Shown: one piece after another, positions 1-7,058 of the stretch
How positions within the stretch are numbered: the first letter of the stretch is position 1
Layout of the letters: every line of letters begins with the position of its first letter
Origin: Planctomycetota bacterium
GTDB lineage: Bacteria; Planctomycetota; UBA1135
Direction: 5' to 3'
DNA length: 10,305 bases
NCBI GenBank assembly: GCA_003501525.1
Contig: DNPI01000075.1
Coordinates: 1-10,305, forward strand
The notes under the pieces: generated by a model
What the model saw: only the letters and a program-made list of their open reading frames with translations
What the model was told of the DNA's origin: nothing
Database searches by the model: none
Position numbers and translations under genes: made by a program

Positions 1-747
1 CGTTCCCTCAGCAAGATGACTCTTTCCTTCCAAGCCCTTCCAGCTAGCTAATTCCACATCCGCAACTTCTTCAAAAAGCAAAGCAGCCTGAACAGGATCG
101 GGAATCGTGAACTCAAGTGAGATTTCACCCGCTGCCCTCAATTTCTTCTGTGACTGTTTCAGTTGCTTGCGTAGATTCTTCGAAAGCGGTCGACCTTGCG
201 CTTCCCAATCTGCCAAATCCAAGAGCGGAGCTCGCGAACACTCTCGCCTCTCCCAAGTGAGGCCACAGGCATCAGCCGCCGCAACTAGGGCATCCGCAGA
301 AATGCCACCATCAGCGAGTTCCCGGAAATCTGCAACTACCCACTCCGAATTGTTCTCACGAGCCCAACGCAATATTGCTAGGGCAATTTCTTCGCGGGCT
401 GAAGATTCGGTTGCAGGGATTCCGACACTATCGCTCCACGGCGCACCAGCAAAATCGAATTTAGTTACTTCAAAGCGGCCGACCTTTCCCCTGCGAAGTT
501 GGATTGGGATTCCCGCACTCCACTCCTTGCCAGCAATTAATGCACCTAAAAAGACACTGGTTCCAACCCAACATTGCTTGGCCCAAGGATTCAACCATCG
601 ACTACGCAAGAAAAATCCAGGCAGAGAAGTTGCAGCGGCCTCTAAGCGCAATGGGCCGGCATCATTGGCAGTAACAAGCGCATCCCACGCTTCCGCGTAC
701 TCGCGGAAAGCTTCAGGACCTTCGAATACGTTAAATTCTCTGTCCAT
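1..747 (-). CDS. BioF2/CelD-like GNAT acyltransferase (partial, C-terminus beyond window)
   Basis: The minus strand reads open from an ATG at 747 to the window edge, giving 249 codons with no stop, so the gene is cut at its C-terminal side. I translated it by hand. The protein starts MDREFNVFEGPEAFREYAEA, like the opening of the double-GNAT 'acetyltransferase involved in cellulose biosynthesis' group (CelD/BcsL, Acetyltransf_6). A basic segment follows the inter-domain region at residues 189-203 (SKNLRKQLKQSQKKL), and an acidic-aliphatic stretch then leads to ELASWKGLEGKS (232-243). Both are landmarks of this family, where the second half carries the acyl-CoA fold. Family members transfer acyl or aminoacyl groups in polysaccharide, peptidoglycan or lipid modification. 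The substrate here is unknown. The gene diverges from the carbamoyltransferase, with 67 bp between starts. The ATG has AAGG only 2 nt upstream, too close for a normal ribosome binding site. The family call is fairly firm, the specific role unknown. Confidence 0.82.
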   Translation of the reverse strand, partial: MDREFNVFEGPEAFREYAEAWDALVTANDAGPLRLEAAATSLPGFFLRSRWLNPWAKQCWVGTSVFLGALIAGKEWSAGIPIQLRRGKVGRFEVTKFDFAGAPWSDSVGIPATESSAREEIALAILRWARENNSEWVVADFRELADGGISADALVAAADACGLTWERRECSRAPLLDLADWEAQGRPLSKNLRKQLKQSQKKLRAAGEISLEFTIPDPVQAALLFEEVADVELASWKGLEGKSHLAEGT

Positions 748-814
748 GACCTTACAACTACAGGTGCGACATCATGCGAACTATGCAGCACCCTGAGTGT
801 AGTCTGGGCCGCCT
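748..814. promoter_or_regulatory. Divergent intergenic region, presumed promoters
   Basis: These 67 bp separate the divergent acyltransferase and carbamoyltransferase starts, so promoters for both are expected here or just inside the genes. I see no convincing -35/-10 pair: TTACAA (752-757) and TATGCA (782-787) are too far apart. A short direct repeat, TGCGA at 765-769 and 775-779, has a 10-bp period (one helical turn) and might be an operator, but five bases is weak evidence. The regulatory role is inferred from gene orientation only. Confidence 0.3.
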
Positions 815-2869
815 ATGACTTCACATCTCGTCCTTGGTCTAAACCAATACACACACAGTGCCGCAGCCTGTTTGCTGGACCATACAGGTGAAGTTGTAGT
901 GGCACTCGCAAAAGAGCGACTAACAAGAAAGAAACATGACGGCGGCGACGTTGCTGAATTAGTTGGCGCCGTTATGGAAACTGCCGGGATTAATCAAGAG
1001 GACTTAGGGATGGTCGTCGCGAACAACCACCTGTTCCGGATCGATTCTTTTCACTCCACACTGGAATGGCAAACAGCTCAACTCCAACACCGCCCGACCT
1101 TTACTGATTCTCGAAATCTGCTTTCAAACGTCCCAAGGTCCGAGCTATCCCACCACCTTGCACATGCTTGGTCCGTTCTCCCTTGGGCTCCGTTCGAAAA
1201 GGGATTAATTGTGGTGATGGATGGTATGGGTAGCACCTGGGAAGATCTGCATTCACCCGGCGAAAACTATTTCAGCGATATAGAGATTCCAGCTTCCCAA
1301 AGTTTCGAAGAGTATCCAGCCGACCGAACGGACTACCCCGGCTGGCGAGAAGCAGAATCTGTTTATGCTTTCAACGGCACGCAACTCGAAAAAGTATGGA
1401 AACGTTGGATCCCAGAAAAAACGCCCGTTTTCCTGCATAACTATGGGTTCGAAAACATGGACAGCCTCGGAGCTGTCTACTCGAGGATTTCCAGTCATAT
1501 TTTCGGCGATTGGAATGCGTGCGGGAAAGTTATGGGCTTAGCTCCTTGGGACGATGTCTGGAATGGCGCAGAAAACAGAAGCGAAAAAGTTATGTCGGGC
1601 CCTCTCGAAGCACTAAACGTTGACTGGGAGCGCCTAAAAAGCCTCCCACATGGAAACAAATGGGCAGATAAAAACAATCATGGCTTCTATGCCAAGCTGG
1701 CCAATGAAGTCCAATCAGACCTCGAAGATATCGTGCTCGATTTCTTAATTCGCCTGCGAGAAAAAACCGGCGAACGCAATATTTGTCTCTGTGGAGGAGT
1801 TGCTCTCAATAGCACTCTCAATGGTCGAATTGTGCGGGAAGCCGGCTTCGACAATGTCTTTATTCCTCCTTGGCCTGGCGATGATGGCATCGCAATGGGG
1901 TGCGCCTGGTTCGGCTTGGAAAAATTAAATTCTTGTCCACCTCCAAAAGCCAGCCCCGGCCCTCTACTCGGACGATCTTTTGACGAACCTGTCATTGCGG
2001 AAGCTCTCAAAGAAGTCGAACCTTGGATTGAAACAGAAGCTATTAAGGAACCTGCAAACGCGGCGGGAACAGCTCTTGCGGACGGCGAGATGGTTGGCTG
2101 GTTTCAAGGGCGCAGTGAATTTGGACCTCGTGCCCTAGGCGCTCGATGCATCCTTGCTGACCCTAGAGACCCAAAAGCAGCGGAAAGACTTAACTCAGCC
2201 ATCAAAAAGAGGGAAGCTTTCCGACCCTTTGCCCCAGCCGTTTTGGAAGAAGAAGCCGAAAAATGGTTCCCCGGTGCAACCACTTCACCGTACATGTCAA
2301 TTACTGTGACTGTCGCAGAAGATTGCAAATCTTCGATTCCAGCTGTTGTAGCCGCTGACGGGACTGCAAGGATTCAGACCCTCGGAGTCAACGAAAGCCC
2401 TGCATTACACGCAGTTGCGACTTCCTTTTACGAGGCCGCTGGAATCCCAATGATTCTCAACACTTCTTTCAATACTCGCGGAGAGCCAATTGTGGAAACC
2501 CCTCATGACGCTTTGGCCACTTTTTTAGATTCAGGACTTGACGTTCTATTTCTTGGGCAACAAAAAGTAAAACGAAAAGCATTTCCCCCTAGCCAGCAGG
2601 CTGAATTATCTACTCCACGGGCAACGGAAGGAACAACTGTTGAATCTACCAGCGACCCCACAGGAGAAATTCTGGCTGTGCGATTTTCCGCTCGAGGAAA
2701 AGTGTTCGATGGCAATGCACTCGAGCAAGCTATCCTCGAAGCATCAGATGGCGATATAGCAATGAGTGAAATCCAAGCTCATTTCCAAAATGAATTTGAG
2801 GTGCCCAAAGAAGATTTCCTTGAAGCAATTAAGCGACTATGGACCTTGCGCCTTATATCCCTAGACTAG
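815..2869 (+). CDS. NodU/CmcH-family O-carbamoyltransferase with C-terminal extension
   Basis: This 684-residue protein matches the NodU/CmcH/TobZ family, which makes carbamoyl-adenylate from carbamoyl phosphate and ATP and passes the carbamoyl group to a hydroxyl of a sugar, antibiotic or other small molecule. The Kae1-like N-terminal domain shows HSAAA (14-18), the metal-binding SHHLAHAWS (H113, H117), MDGMG (D136), CGGVALN (326-332) and PGDDG (355-358). The C-terminal carbamoyltransferase domain shows GRSEFGPRALG (432-442), FRPFAP (469-474) and LNTSFNTRGEPIV (548-560). All expected key motifs are present, so it is probably active. After about residue 585 comes a polar linker and then a roughly 65-residue domain (618-684) with alternating helices that looks winged-helix- or PqqD-like; it is not part of the standard two-domain enzyme. 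The ATG at 815 has no clear Shine-Dalgarno, but HLVLGLNQYTHSAAA follows at once, as expected for a family N-terminus. The cytoplasmic acceptor substrate is unknown. It lies just upstream of the nfu-like gene. Confidence 0.93.
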   Translation: MTSHLVLGLNQYTHSAAACLLDHTGEVVVALAKERLTRKKHDGGDVAELVGAVMETAGINQEDLGMVVANNHLFRIDSFHSTLEWQTAQLQHRPTFTDSRNLLSNVPRSELSHHLAHAWSVLPWAPFEKGLIVVMDGMGSTWEDLHSPGENYFSDIEIPASQSFEEYPADRTDYPGWREAESVYAFNGTQLEKVWKRWIPEKTPVFLHNYGFENMDSLGAVYSRISSHIFGDWNACGKVMGLAPWDDVWNGAENRSEKVMSGPLEALNVDWERLKSLPHGNKWADKNNHGFYAKLANEVQSDLEDIVLDFLIRLREKTGERNICLCGGVALNSTLNGRIVREAGFDNVFIPPWPGDDGIAMGCAWFGLEKLNSCPPPKASPGPLLGRSFDEPVIAEALKEVEPWIETEAIKEPANAAGTALADGEMVGWFQGRSEFGPRALGARCILADPRDPKAAERLNSAIKKREAFRPFAPAVLEEEAEKWFPGATTSPYMSITVTVAEDCKSSIPAVVAADGTARIQTLGVNESPALHAVATSFYEAAGIPMILNTSFNTRGEPIVETPHDALATFLDSGLDVLFLGQQKVKRKAFPPSQQAELSTPRATEGTTVESTSDPTGEILAVRFSARGKVFDGNALEQAILEASDGDIAMSEIQAHFQNEFEVPKEDFLEAIKRLWTLRLISLD

Positions 2870-2872
2870 GAG
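2868..2872 (+). promoter_or_regulatory. Ribosome binding site of the nfu-like gene
   Basis: AGGAG lies 11 nt before the ATG at 2884 and overlaps the TAG stop (2867-2869) of the carbamoyltransferase gene. This fixes the start of the nfu-like gene and suggests translational coupling between the two. It is the only clear Shine-Dalgarno that I find in front of a gene in this window. Confidence 0.65.
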
Positions 2873-2883
2873 TAGATTAGACC

Positions 2884-3483
2884 ATGTCAGACACCACTCC
2901 TCAAATCTCCATTACCGCTGAACCTCAAGTCATCCCGACCAACTGTTTATTTCGGGTCGACAGAAGTCTAGGAACAGAAGTCCTCTACACATCAGACCCA
3001 GACTGGGCAAAAGAATGGGCGCCTTTAGCTTCCGCAATCTTCAAAGCTCAGGACGGAGTGCAGGGAATACGGCTGGGACCGGCAGAGGTCCTCATTACAC
3101 TTGAGTCAACACCGGAAGACTGGAGAGAAAACGCCCGCACACTAGGGCGCGCTATTCGTACGCACCTTCAAGAAGAGGGCGAAGTGGTGAAAGAAGGGGC
3201 TAAAGACGCACTGGAAGGATCCGACCTAACGCGCAACAAAGCTCAACAAGTCATCGAGAGTGAGCTTAACCCCTCTCTAGCAGCTCACGGCGGGTGGGTG
3301 GAAATCCAAGCATCCAAACAAACTGATTTGTGGATTACGATGGGCGGAGGCTGCCAAGGCTGTGGCGCAGCCGCCGCCACAATGCGCCAGGGGGTCGAAG
3401 TCGCCATCCGAGAGGCCGCGCCAGAAGTAGGGACTATCCACGACGCCACCGATCACGACGCAGGGACTAACCCCTGGATTTGA
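2884..3483 (+). CDS. NfuA-like Fe-S cluster carrier/scaffold protein
   Basis: This 199-residue cytoplasmic protein has two domains. Residues about 10-95 match the Nfu N-terminal domain: PLASAIFKAQDGVQGIRLGP followed by an EDW motif (78-80). Residues about 117-199 match the NifU C-terminal domain, with GGGCQGCG (154-161) supplying the CxxC pair C157/C160, which bridges a [4Fe-4S] cluster between two subunits in characterised Nfu proteins. The tail HDATDHDAGTNPWI closely resembles the end of NfuA proteins, while the N-terminal half is an Nfu-N domain rather than the degenerate A-type domain of enterobacterial NfuA. The expected role is transfer of [4Fe-4S] clusters to apo-enzymes. It starts 14 bp after the carbamoyltransferase stop and has a good AGGAG, so the two are very likely co-transcribed. 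No Fe-S target enzyme is visible in the window. Confidence 0.92.
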   Translation: MSDTTPQISITAEPQVIPTNCLFRVDRSLGTEVLYTSDPDWAKEWAPLASAIFKAQDGVQGIRLGPAEVLITLESTPEDWRENARTLGRAIRTHLQEEGEVVKEGAKDALEGSDLTRNKAQQVIESELNPSLAAHGGWVEIQASKQTDLWITMGGGCQGCGAAAATMRQGVEVAIREAAPEVGTIHDATDHDAGTNPWI

Positions 3484-3497
3484 CTTAGAAAGAAATC

Positions 3498-3511
3498 AAG
3501 GCCAAGGCCTT
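3498..3511 (-). terminator. Possible terminator hairpin in the convergent gap
   Basis: The 43-bp gap between the convergent nfu-like and permease genes contains AAGGCC-AA-GGCCTT, which can fold as a 5-bp stem with a 4-base loop. Read on the minus strand, it is followed by a T-rich stretch (GATTTCTTTCT), so it would best serve the exporter operon. The stem is short, and the plus-strand side lacks a T tract, so the call is tentative. Confidence 0.3.
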
Positions 3512-3526
3512 CAGGGATGGAGCGAG

Positions 3527-4765
3527 CTATTCATGCCGCAAAGCTTCAACCGGATCCATGTTGGCTGCCTGCCAAGCGGGATAGAGGCCGAAAATTAAAC
3601 CTATCGATACCGAAATCCCAAAAGCGAGAATGGGCGCATCAATCGTCACGATAGTACGCATATCAGCCCAATACTCGACCGCCGAGGGGATAGCGACCCC
3701 AACCAAAATCCCAACCAGACCACCGCCCACAGAGAGAACTACTGTTTCCACCAAAAACTGCAACATGATGTGATTTTTCTTGGCACCCAAAGCGCGGCGA
3801 ATGCCTATTTCCCGCGTCCGCTCCGTCACCGTAGCCAACATGACATTCATGATGCCAATGCCCCCCACCAATAAGCTGATACCAGCAATACAACCCAGAA
3901 CAATGTTGAAGATGCGCTTGGTCTCTTCAGCACGAGCTAGTAATTCCAAGGGGACGACAACTTCGTAATCGGATTCGCGGTGCCGGCGAGCCAAAAGCTC
4001 TCGGCTCGCGGCTGCAGCCAATGGAACATGTTGCGCCGAATCCACGGCGGCGATGATTTCATGTAATTCCACGACTTCAATGTCACGACCTCCGCTCCGA
4101 ATTTTTACCTGCATATCACCGAACCAACGGCGCCCTGTACTGAGTGGTATCAGCACCTCACTCGTAATCTCTACACCGGGCAAGGGCGCATCATTGCCAA
4201 TGGGAACCCGAGGCAGAAGAACTCCAACAACTTCAAAATACTCCGGACCAATTTTTACTTGCTCACCAACCGATGAGCTAACGGGGAAGAGGGTTCGGGC
4301 GACTTCATAGCCAAGCACACAAACGTTGGCGGTGCGACGCTGGTCTTCAACGCCGAGGAAACGGCCTTGATAAATCAGGCGCCCCGTCGCCTCGAGATAC
4401 TCTGCTGTCGTGGCAAGAACCCGAGGGTGCATAAGATTGCTCCCGACACGAACATCCTGCATAAGTGCCCGAACAGGCACCGCGCGAGTTACCCAAGGAA
4501 AAGTATCTCTAACAGTCTCAAAATCATTCCAGGTCAACCCGTAATTGTTCGACCAAGTGGATTGGTTACTGACTACGTCCTCGGGAGGCTTGACGCTACG
4601 CAAAATGACATTCTGGCTACCCAGTTGTCGAATTTGTTCCTGTGCCTCCTCGCTGGCACCTTCACCAATGGCGAGCATTGCAATGACACTGCTGACGCCG
4701 AAAAGCACCCCCAAAGTAGTTAAAAGGCTCCGCAGTTTGTGGAGTAGGAGGCTACCTACTCCCAA
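3527..4765 (-). CDS. MacB/FtsX-type ABC exporter permease
   Basis: This inner-membrane protein of at least 412 residues has the MacB layout: a first membrane helix (about 12-32), a large periplasmic MacB_PCD domain (about 35-280), and three C-terminal helices (about 286-312, 335-362, 376-396). Signature segments are LRSLLTTLGVLFGVSSVIAM at the first helix, GIGIMNVMLATVTERTREIG (302-321) with IRRALGA after it, and PAWQAANMDPVEALRHE at the C-terminus. MacB-type permeases work as dimers by mechanotransmission, driving substrate from the periplasm out through a TolC-like channel rather than moving it across the inner membrane. Unlike E. coli MacB, the ATPase is a separate gene just upstream. The start is uncertain: 4765 is TTG with no ribosome binding site, and the frame stays open to a stop at 4820-4822 with no ATG or GTG. 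The upstream residues FLRSVRLGVG look like a normal family N-terminus, so translation may begin at ATA or ATC (4801-4796), overlapping the ATPase stop. Confidence 0.93.
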   Translation of the reverse strand: MGVGSLLLHKLRSLLTTLGVLFGVSSVIAMLAIGEGASEEAQEQIRQLGSQNVILRSVKPPEDVVSNQSTWSNNYGLTWNDFETVRDTFPWVTRAVPVRALMQDVRVGSNLMHPRVLATTAEYLEATGRLIYQGRFLGVEDQRRTANVCVLGYEVARTLFPVSSSVGEQVKIGPEYFEVVGVLLPRVPIGNDAPLPGVEITSEVLIPLSTGRRWFGDMQVKIRSGGRDIEVVELHEIIAAVDSAQHVPLAAAASRELLARRHRESDYEVVVPLELLARAEETKRIFNIVLGCIAGISLLVGGIGIMNVMLATVTERTREIGIRRALGAKKNHIMLQFLVETVVLSVGGGLVGILVGVAIPSAVEYWADMRTIVTIDAPILAFGISVSIGLIFGLYPAWQAANMDPVEALRHE

Positions 4766-4797
4766 GCGAACTGAACGTAAAAAGGGAGAGTGAAGGA

Positions 4798-5487
4798 TTA
4801 TCCCACCCCCTGGCCAATTTCATCAATCTTGCCATCCTTAAGACGTAAGACGTGATGGGCTTGGCAACCGATTTCCTCTTCGTGAGTAACGAGAAGGATG
4901 GTCTTGCCCTCTTCGTTGAATTCGCGAAATAAATCCAAAATTTCCCCGGAGGTATGAGTGTCCAAATTTCCTGTAGCCTCATCCGCCAATAAAATATTCG
5001 GGTCGTTAACCAAAGAACGAGCAATAGCGACTCGCTGCTGCTGACCACCCGAGAGTTCGGAAGGTCGATGGCTCATTCGATCCGCTAGGCCGACACGCTC
5101 AGCCAAAGACCGGGCACTCTCCTCTCCATCCAAAGATGGTTTCTCCTGATAAAAAAGAGGGACCATAATGTTCTCAAGAACATTCAACTGCGGGATTAAA
5201 TTGAAAGATTGGAAGATAAAACCAATATCCGCCCCGCGCAATTCGCTCAGACTGTCATCATCCAAATCCCTAGTATCGCGGCCGCCGACCAAATACGTAC
5301 CCGAAGTGGGTCTGTCGATACATCCCAAAAGATTCAGCAAGGTAGATTTCCCCGACCCTGAACTTCCCATAATGGACCAAAACTCACCGCGATTGAAAGC
5401 GACACTAATTTCATCGAGAGCCCGCACCTCTGTGTCGCCCATTCGGTAAAGACGAGACACAGCCTGCAATTCAGCAACTGGTTCCAT
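4798..5487 (-). CDS. MacB/LolD-type ABC transporter ATP-binding protein
   Basis: A 229-residue cytoplasmic ATPase, normal length for stand-alone LolD/MacB-type subunits. Motifs in order: Walker A GSSGSGKST (41-49), Q-loop glutamine Q93 in IFQSFNLIPQLNVLENI, ABC signature LSGGQQQRVA (145-154), Walker B ILLADE (165-170) with catalytic E170, D-loop GNLD (173-176), and switch histidine H202 in LVTHEEE. The stretch FQSFNLIPQL is typical of the MacB/LolD/FtsE branch. After the catalytic glutamate it has DEATGNLD where most relatives have DEPTGNLD, a mild change unlikely to abolish activity. It powers the permease encoded directly downstream. Its ATG is only 5 bp after the stop of the membrane fusion protein gene, which implies a single transcript and probably coupled translation; no Shine-Dalgarno is visible. 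The transported substrate cannot be inferred. Confidence 0.96.
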   Translation of the reverse strand: MEPVAELQAVSRLYRMGDTEVRALDEISVAFNRGEFWSIMGSSGSGKSTLLNLLGCIDRPTSGTYLVGGRDTRDLDDDSLSELRGADIGFIFQSFNLIPQLNVLENIMVPLFYQEKPSLDGEESARSLAERVGLADRMSHRPSELSGGQQQRVAIARSLVNDPNILLADEATGNLDTHTSGEILDLFREFNEEGKTILLVTHEEEIGCQAHHVLRLKDGKIDEIGQGVG

Positions 5488-5492
5488 GTCGT

Positions 5493-7058
5493 TCAGCCGT
5501 TTTGACTTGTTACCCCTTGCCCTTTTCTGGAATCCGCCGTGGATTCCAAAGGGAGTGAATTTCCCTCGGAATCGGAAGTCTCTGCCCTTCCCCCACCACC
5601 TTCGGTCAAAAAACCCGCCGGAGGACTCAGGCTGACAATCTCGCCTGGTTCAACTCCTTCCGAAACCTCCACCCATTGGTCATTGCTCTGACCAAGAGAA
5701 ACCGAACGGGGATTCCCTCCCACAAAGCAAATAGTTTCGCCATCTTGCTGAAAAACAGCCTGCAGAGGCATGTAAACAGTATTCGCAATTTCGGCAATCA
5801 CAATCTCAACACTGCAGGACATTCCAGGACGCAGCTCATCCTCAGAATCCGAAAGGGAGACCAGAGCACGAAAAACGCGCTTGTTGGGGTTAGCCCACCA
5901 CGAACCCTTGTCTGGCAACAAAGCGACGAAATCGACTGTGCCGCTCAAAGTGGCTCCTGGAAAAGCGTCGACCGTTATCTCGCAAGGTTGGCCGACCTTT
6001 ACTTTCTCCAGCACTGACTCGTGCAAGCTCACTTCGGCCATCATTCCTCCCGCGCGAGGGATTGTCATGATTTCCTGCCGCTCCCGGACAGATGTTCCTT
6101 CCTGAATTGGGTCACCCTCTCCTCGGCGACTTTCAGTGCGAGAATAAACAACCATTCCTTCTTCCGGTGCATAAAGTTTGGCTTTGGCCACCTGCTGCTT
6201 CATCTTGGTCAACTTTTCGGCTTCAAGTTTTAGCTTGGCCTTGGAAGTCCGAACCGAAGCTTCATCGTCCACAAGTCGGGCAGAAGCTTGCAGCTTGACG
6301 CGATCCAACTCCCGCTCCGCTTCCCCTACGGCAGCTTCCATTCGCGCCGTTTCCTTTGGATTGTCGAACTGAATAAGAAGACTCTTTTGCCGATTTGCTT
6401 GTTCAAGTCTGATTGTATTCCGATTGAACTGCAATTCATCGGCTTCCAACTCAGTTCGGGTCAGAAACCCCTTTTCATACAACTTCTGAGACCACTCCAA
6501 TCGATCTCGGGCCTGAGCTTGCTCTTCAGTTGCAAGAACGATGGCCTCTTCCGACTCTTGCAATTGCTGAGGCCAATCACCCTTTAAATACTTCTCCATG
6601 TCCGTTTGGGAGAAATCCAACTTCTGCAGTGCGGCAGCAATATCGCTAGTGTTTTGACTTTTCTGAATGAGGTAATCCTGTTCAGCTTTGGTCAAAGTGG
6701 CTTGCGCATTTTGGACCGAAATATCCTGAGCAACAACACGATCCAGCAAACCCGAAGTATCCAATTCAGCCACTAACTCTCCTTTTTGAACAAAAGAACC
6801 TTCCTCAAGGAGATATAAGATGGCCGCTTGTCCCTCAACTTCACTCTTAATTTTGACGCTGTTCTTGGCAGAAAGATTTCCGCGCTGCACAACGCTGATA
6901 GTCAGAGGACCTTCCCGAACTTCCGCTCCCAAGACGCCGACTTGGGATCCGCTTCCCCGAAACCATCCACAGGGGCCAACACCAAGAAAAAGGAACAAAG
7001 CAAGAACAACGGTGGTTCTGCCACGGGGTTTTTTCAAGAAATCAATCACGGGACTCAT
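5493..7058 (-). CDS. Periplasmic membrane fusion (adaptor) protein, MacA/HlyD type
   Basis: This 521-residue adaptor links the inner-membrane permease to the outer-membrane channel. It starts with a basic N-terminus and one hydrophobic helix (about 15-30), probably an uncleaved anchor; the cysteine at 30 is preceded by proline and does not form a good lipobox. Next are a lipoyl half-domain (about 66-100, with EEGSFVQKGELVAELDTSGL), a very long alpha-hairpin (about 105-292, rich in E, K, Q and A), the second lipoyl half (about 293-335, YAPEEGMVVY), a beta-barrel (about 340-420, with HESVLEKVKVGQPCEITVDA and LRPGMSC) and a membrane-proximal domain (about 425-480). It ends in a glycine- and serine-rich tail (485-521) likely to be disordered. 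The segment KLYEKGFLTRTELEADEL sits near the hairpin turn. Its start overlaps the end of the TolC-like gene by 17 bp, and the ATPase gene follows after 5 bp, so these genes belong to one operon. Confidence 0.93.
   Translation of the reverse strand: MSPVIDFLKKPRGRTTVVLALFLFLGVGPCGWFRGSGSQVGVLGAEVREGPLTISVVQRGNLSAKNSVKIKSEVEGQAAILYLLEEGSFVQKGELVAELDTSGLLDRVVAQDISVQNAQATLTKAEQDYLIQKSQNTSDIAAALQKLDFSQTDMEKYLKGDWPQQLQESEEAIVLATEEQAQARDRLEWSQKLYEKGFLTRTELEADELQFNRNTIRLEQANRQKSLLIQFDNPKETARMEAAVGEAERELDRVKLQASARLVDDEASVRTSKAKLKLEAEKLTKMKQQVAKAKLYAPEEGMVVYSRTESRRGEGDPIQEGTSVRERQEIMTIPRAGGMMAEVSLHESVLEKVKVGQPCEITVDAFPGATLSGTVDFVALLPDKGSWWANPNKRVFRALVSLSDSEDELRPGMSCSVEIVIAEIANTVYMPLQAVFQQDGETICFVGGNPRSVSLGQSNDQWVEVSEGVEPGEIVSLSPPAGFLTEGGGGRAETSDSEGNSLPLESTADSRKGQGVTSQNG

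Noticed and set aside
107..796. 229-codon open frame on the plus strand
   Set aside because: It lies antisense to the acyltransferase with recognisable family motifs, has a low-complexity S/A/R-rich product, and ends inside the divergent intergenic region.
1..3483. Biosynthetic gene cluster for a carbamoylated natural product with the adjacent exporter
   Set aside because: Only a carbamoyltransferase and an acyltransferase are present; there is no synthase, RiPP precursor or other tailoring gene in view, and the exporter is on the opposite, convergent strand.
4367..4723. 118-codon plus-strand open frame antisense to the permease
   Set aside because: The minus-strand frame encodes a clear MacB-type permease through this stretch; the plus-strand product shows no family features.
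6960..6975. Possible lipobox cysteine near the N-terminus of the membrane fusion protein
   Set aside because: The cysteine (residue 30) is preceded by VGP; proline at -1 does not fit a lipobox, so an uncleaved membrane anchor is more likely.
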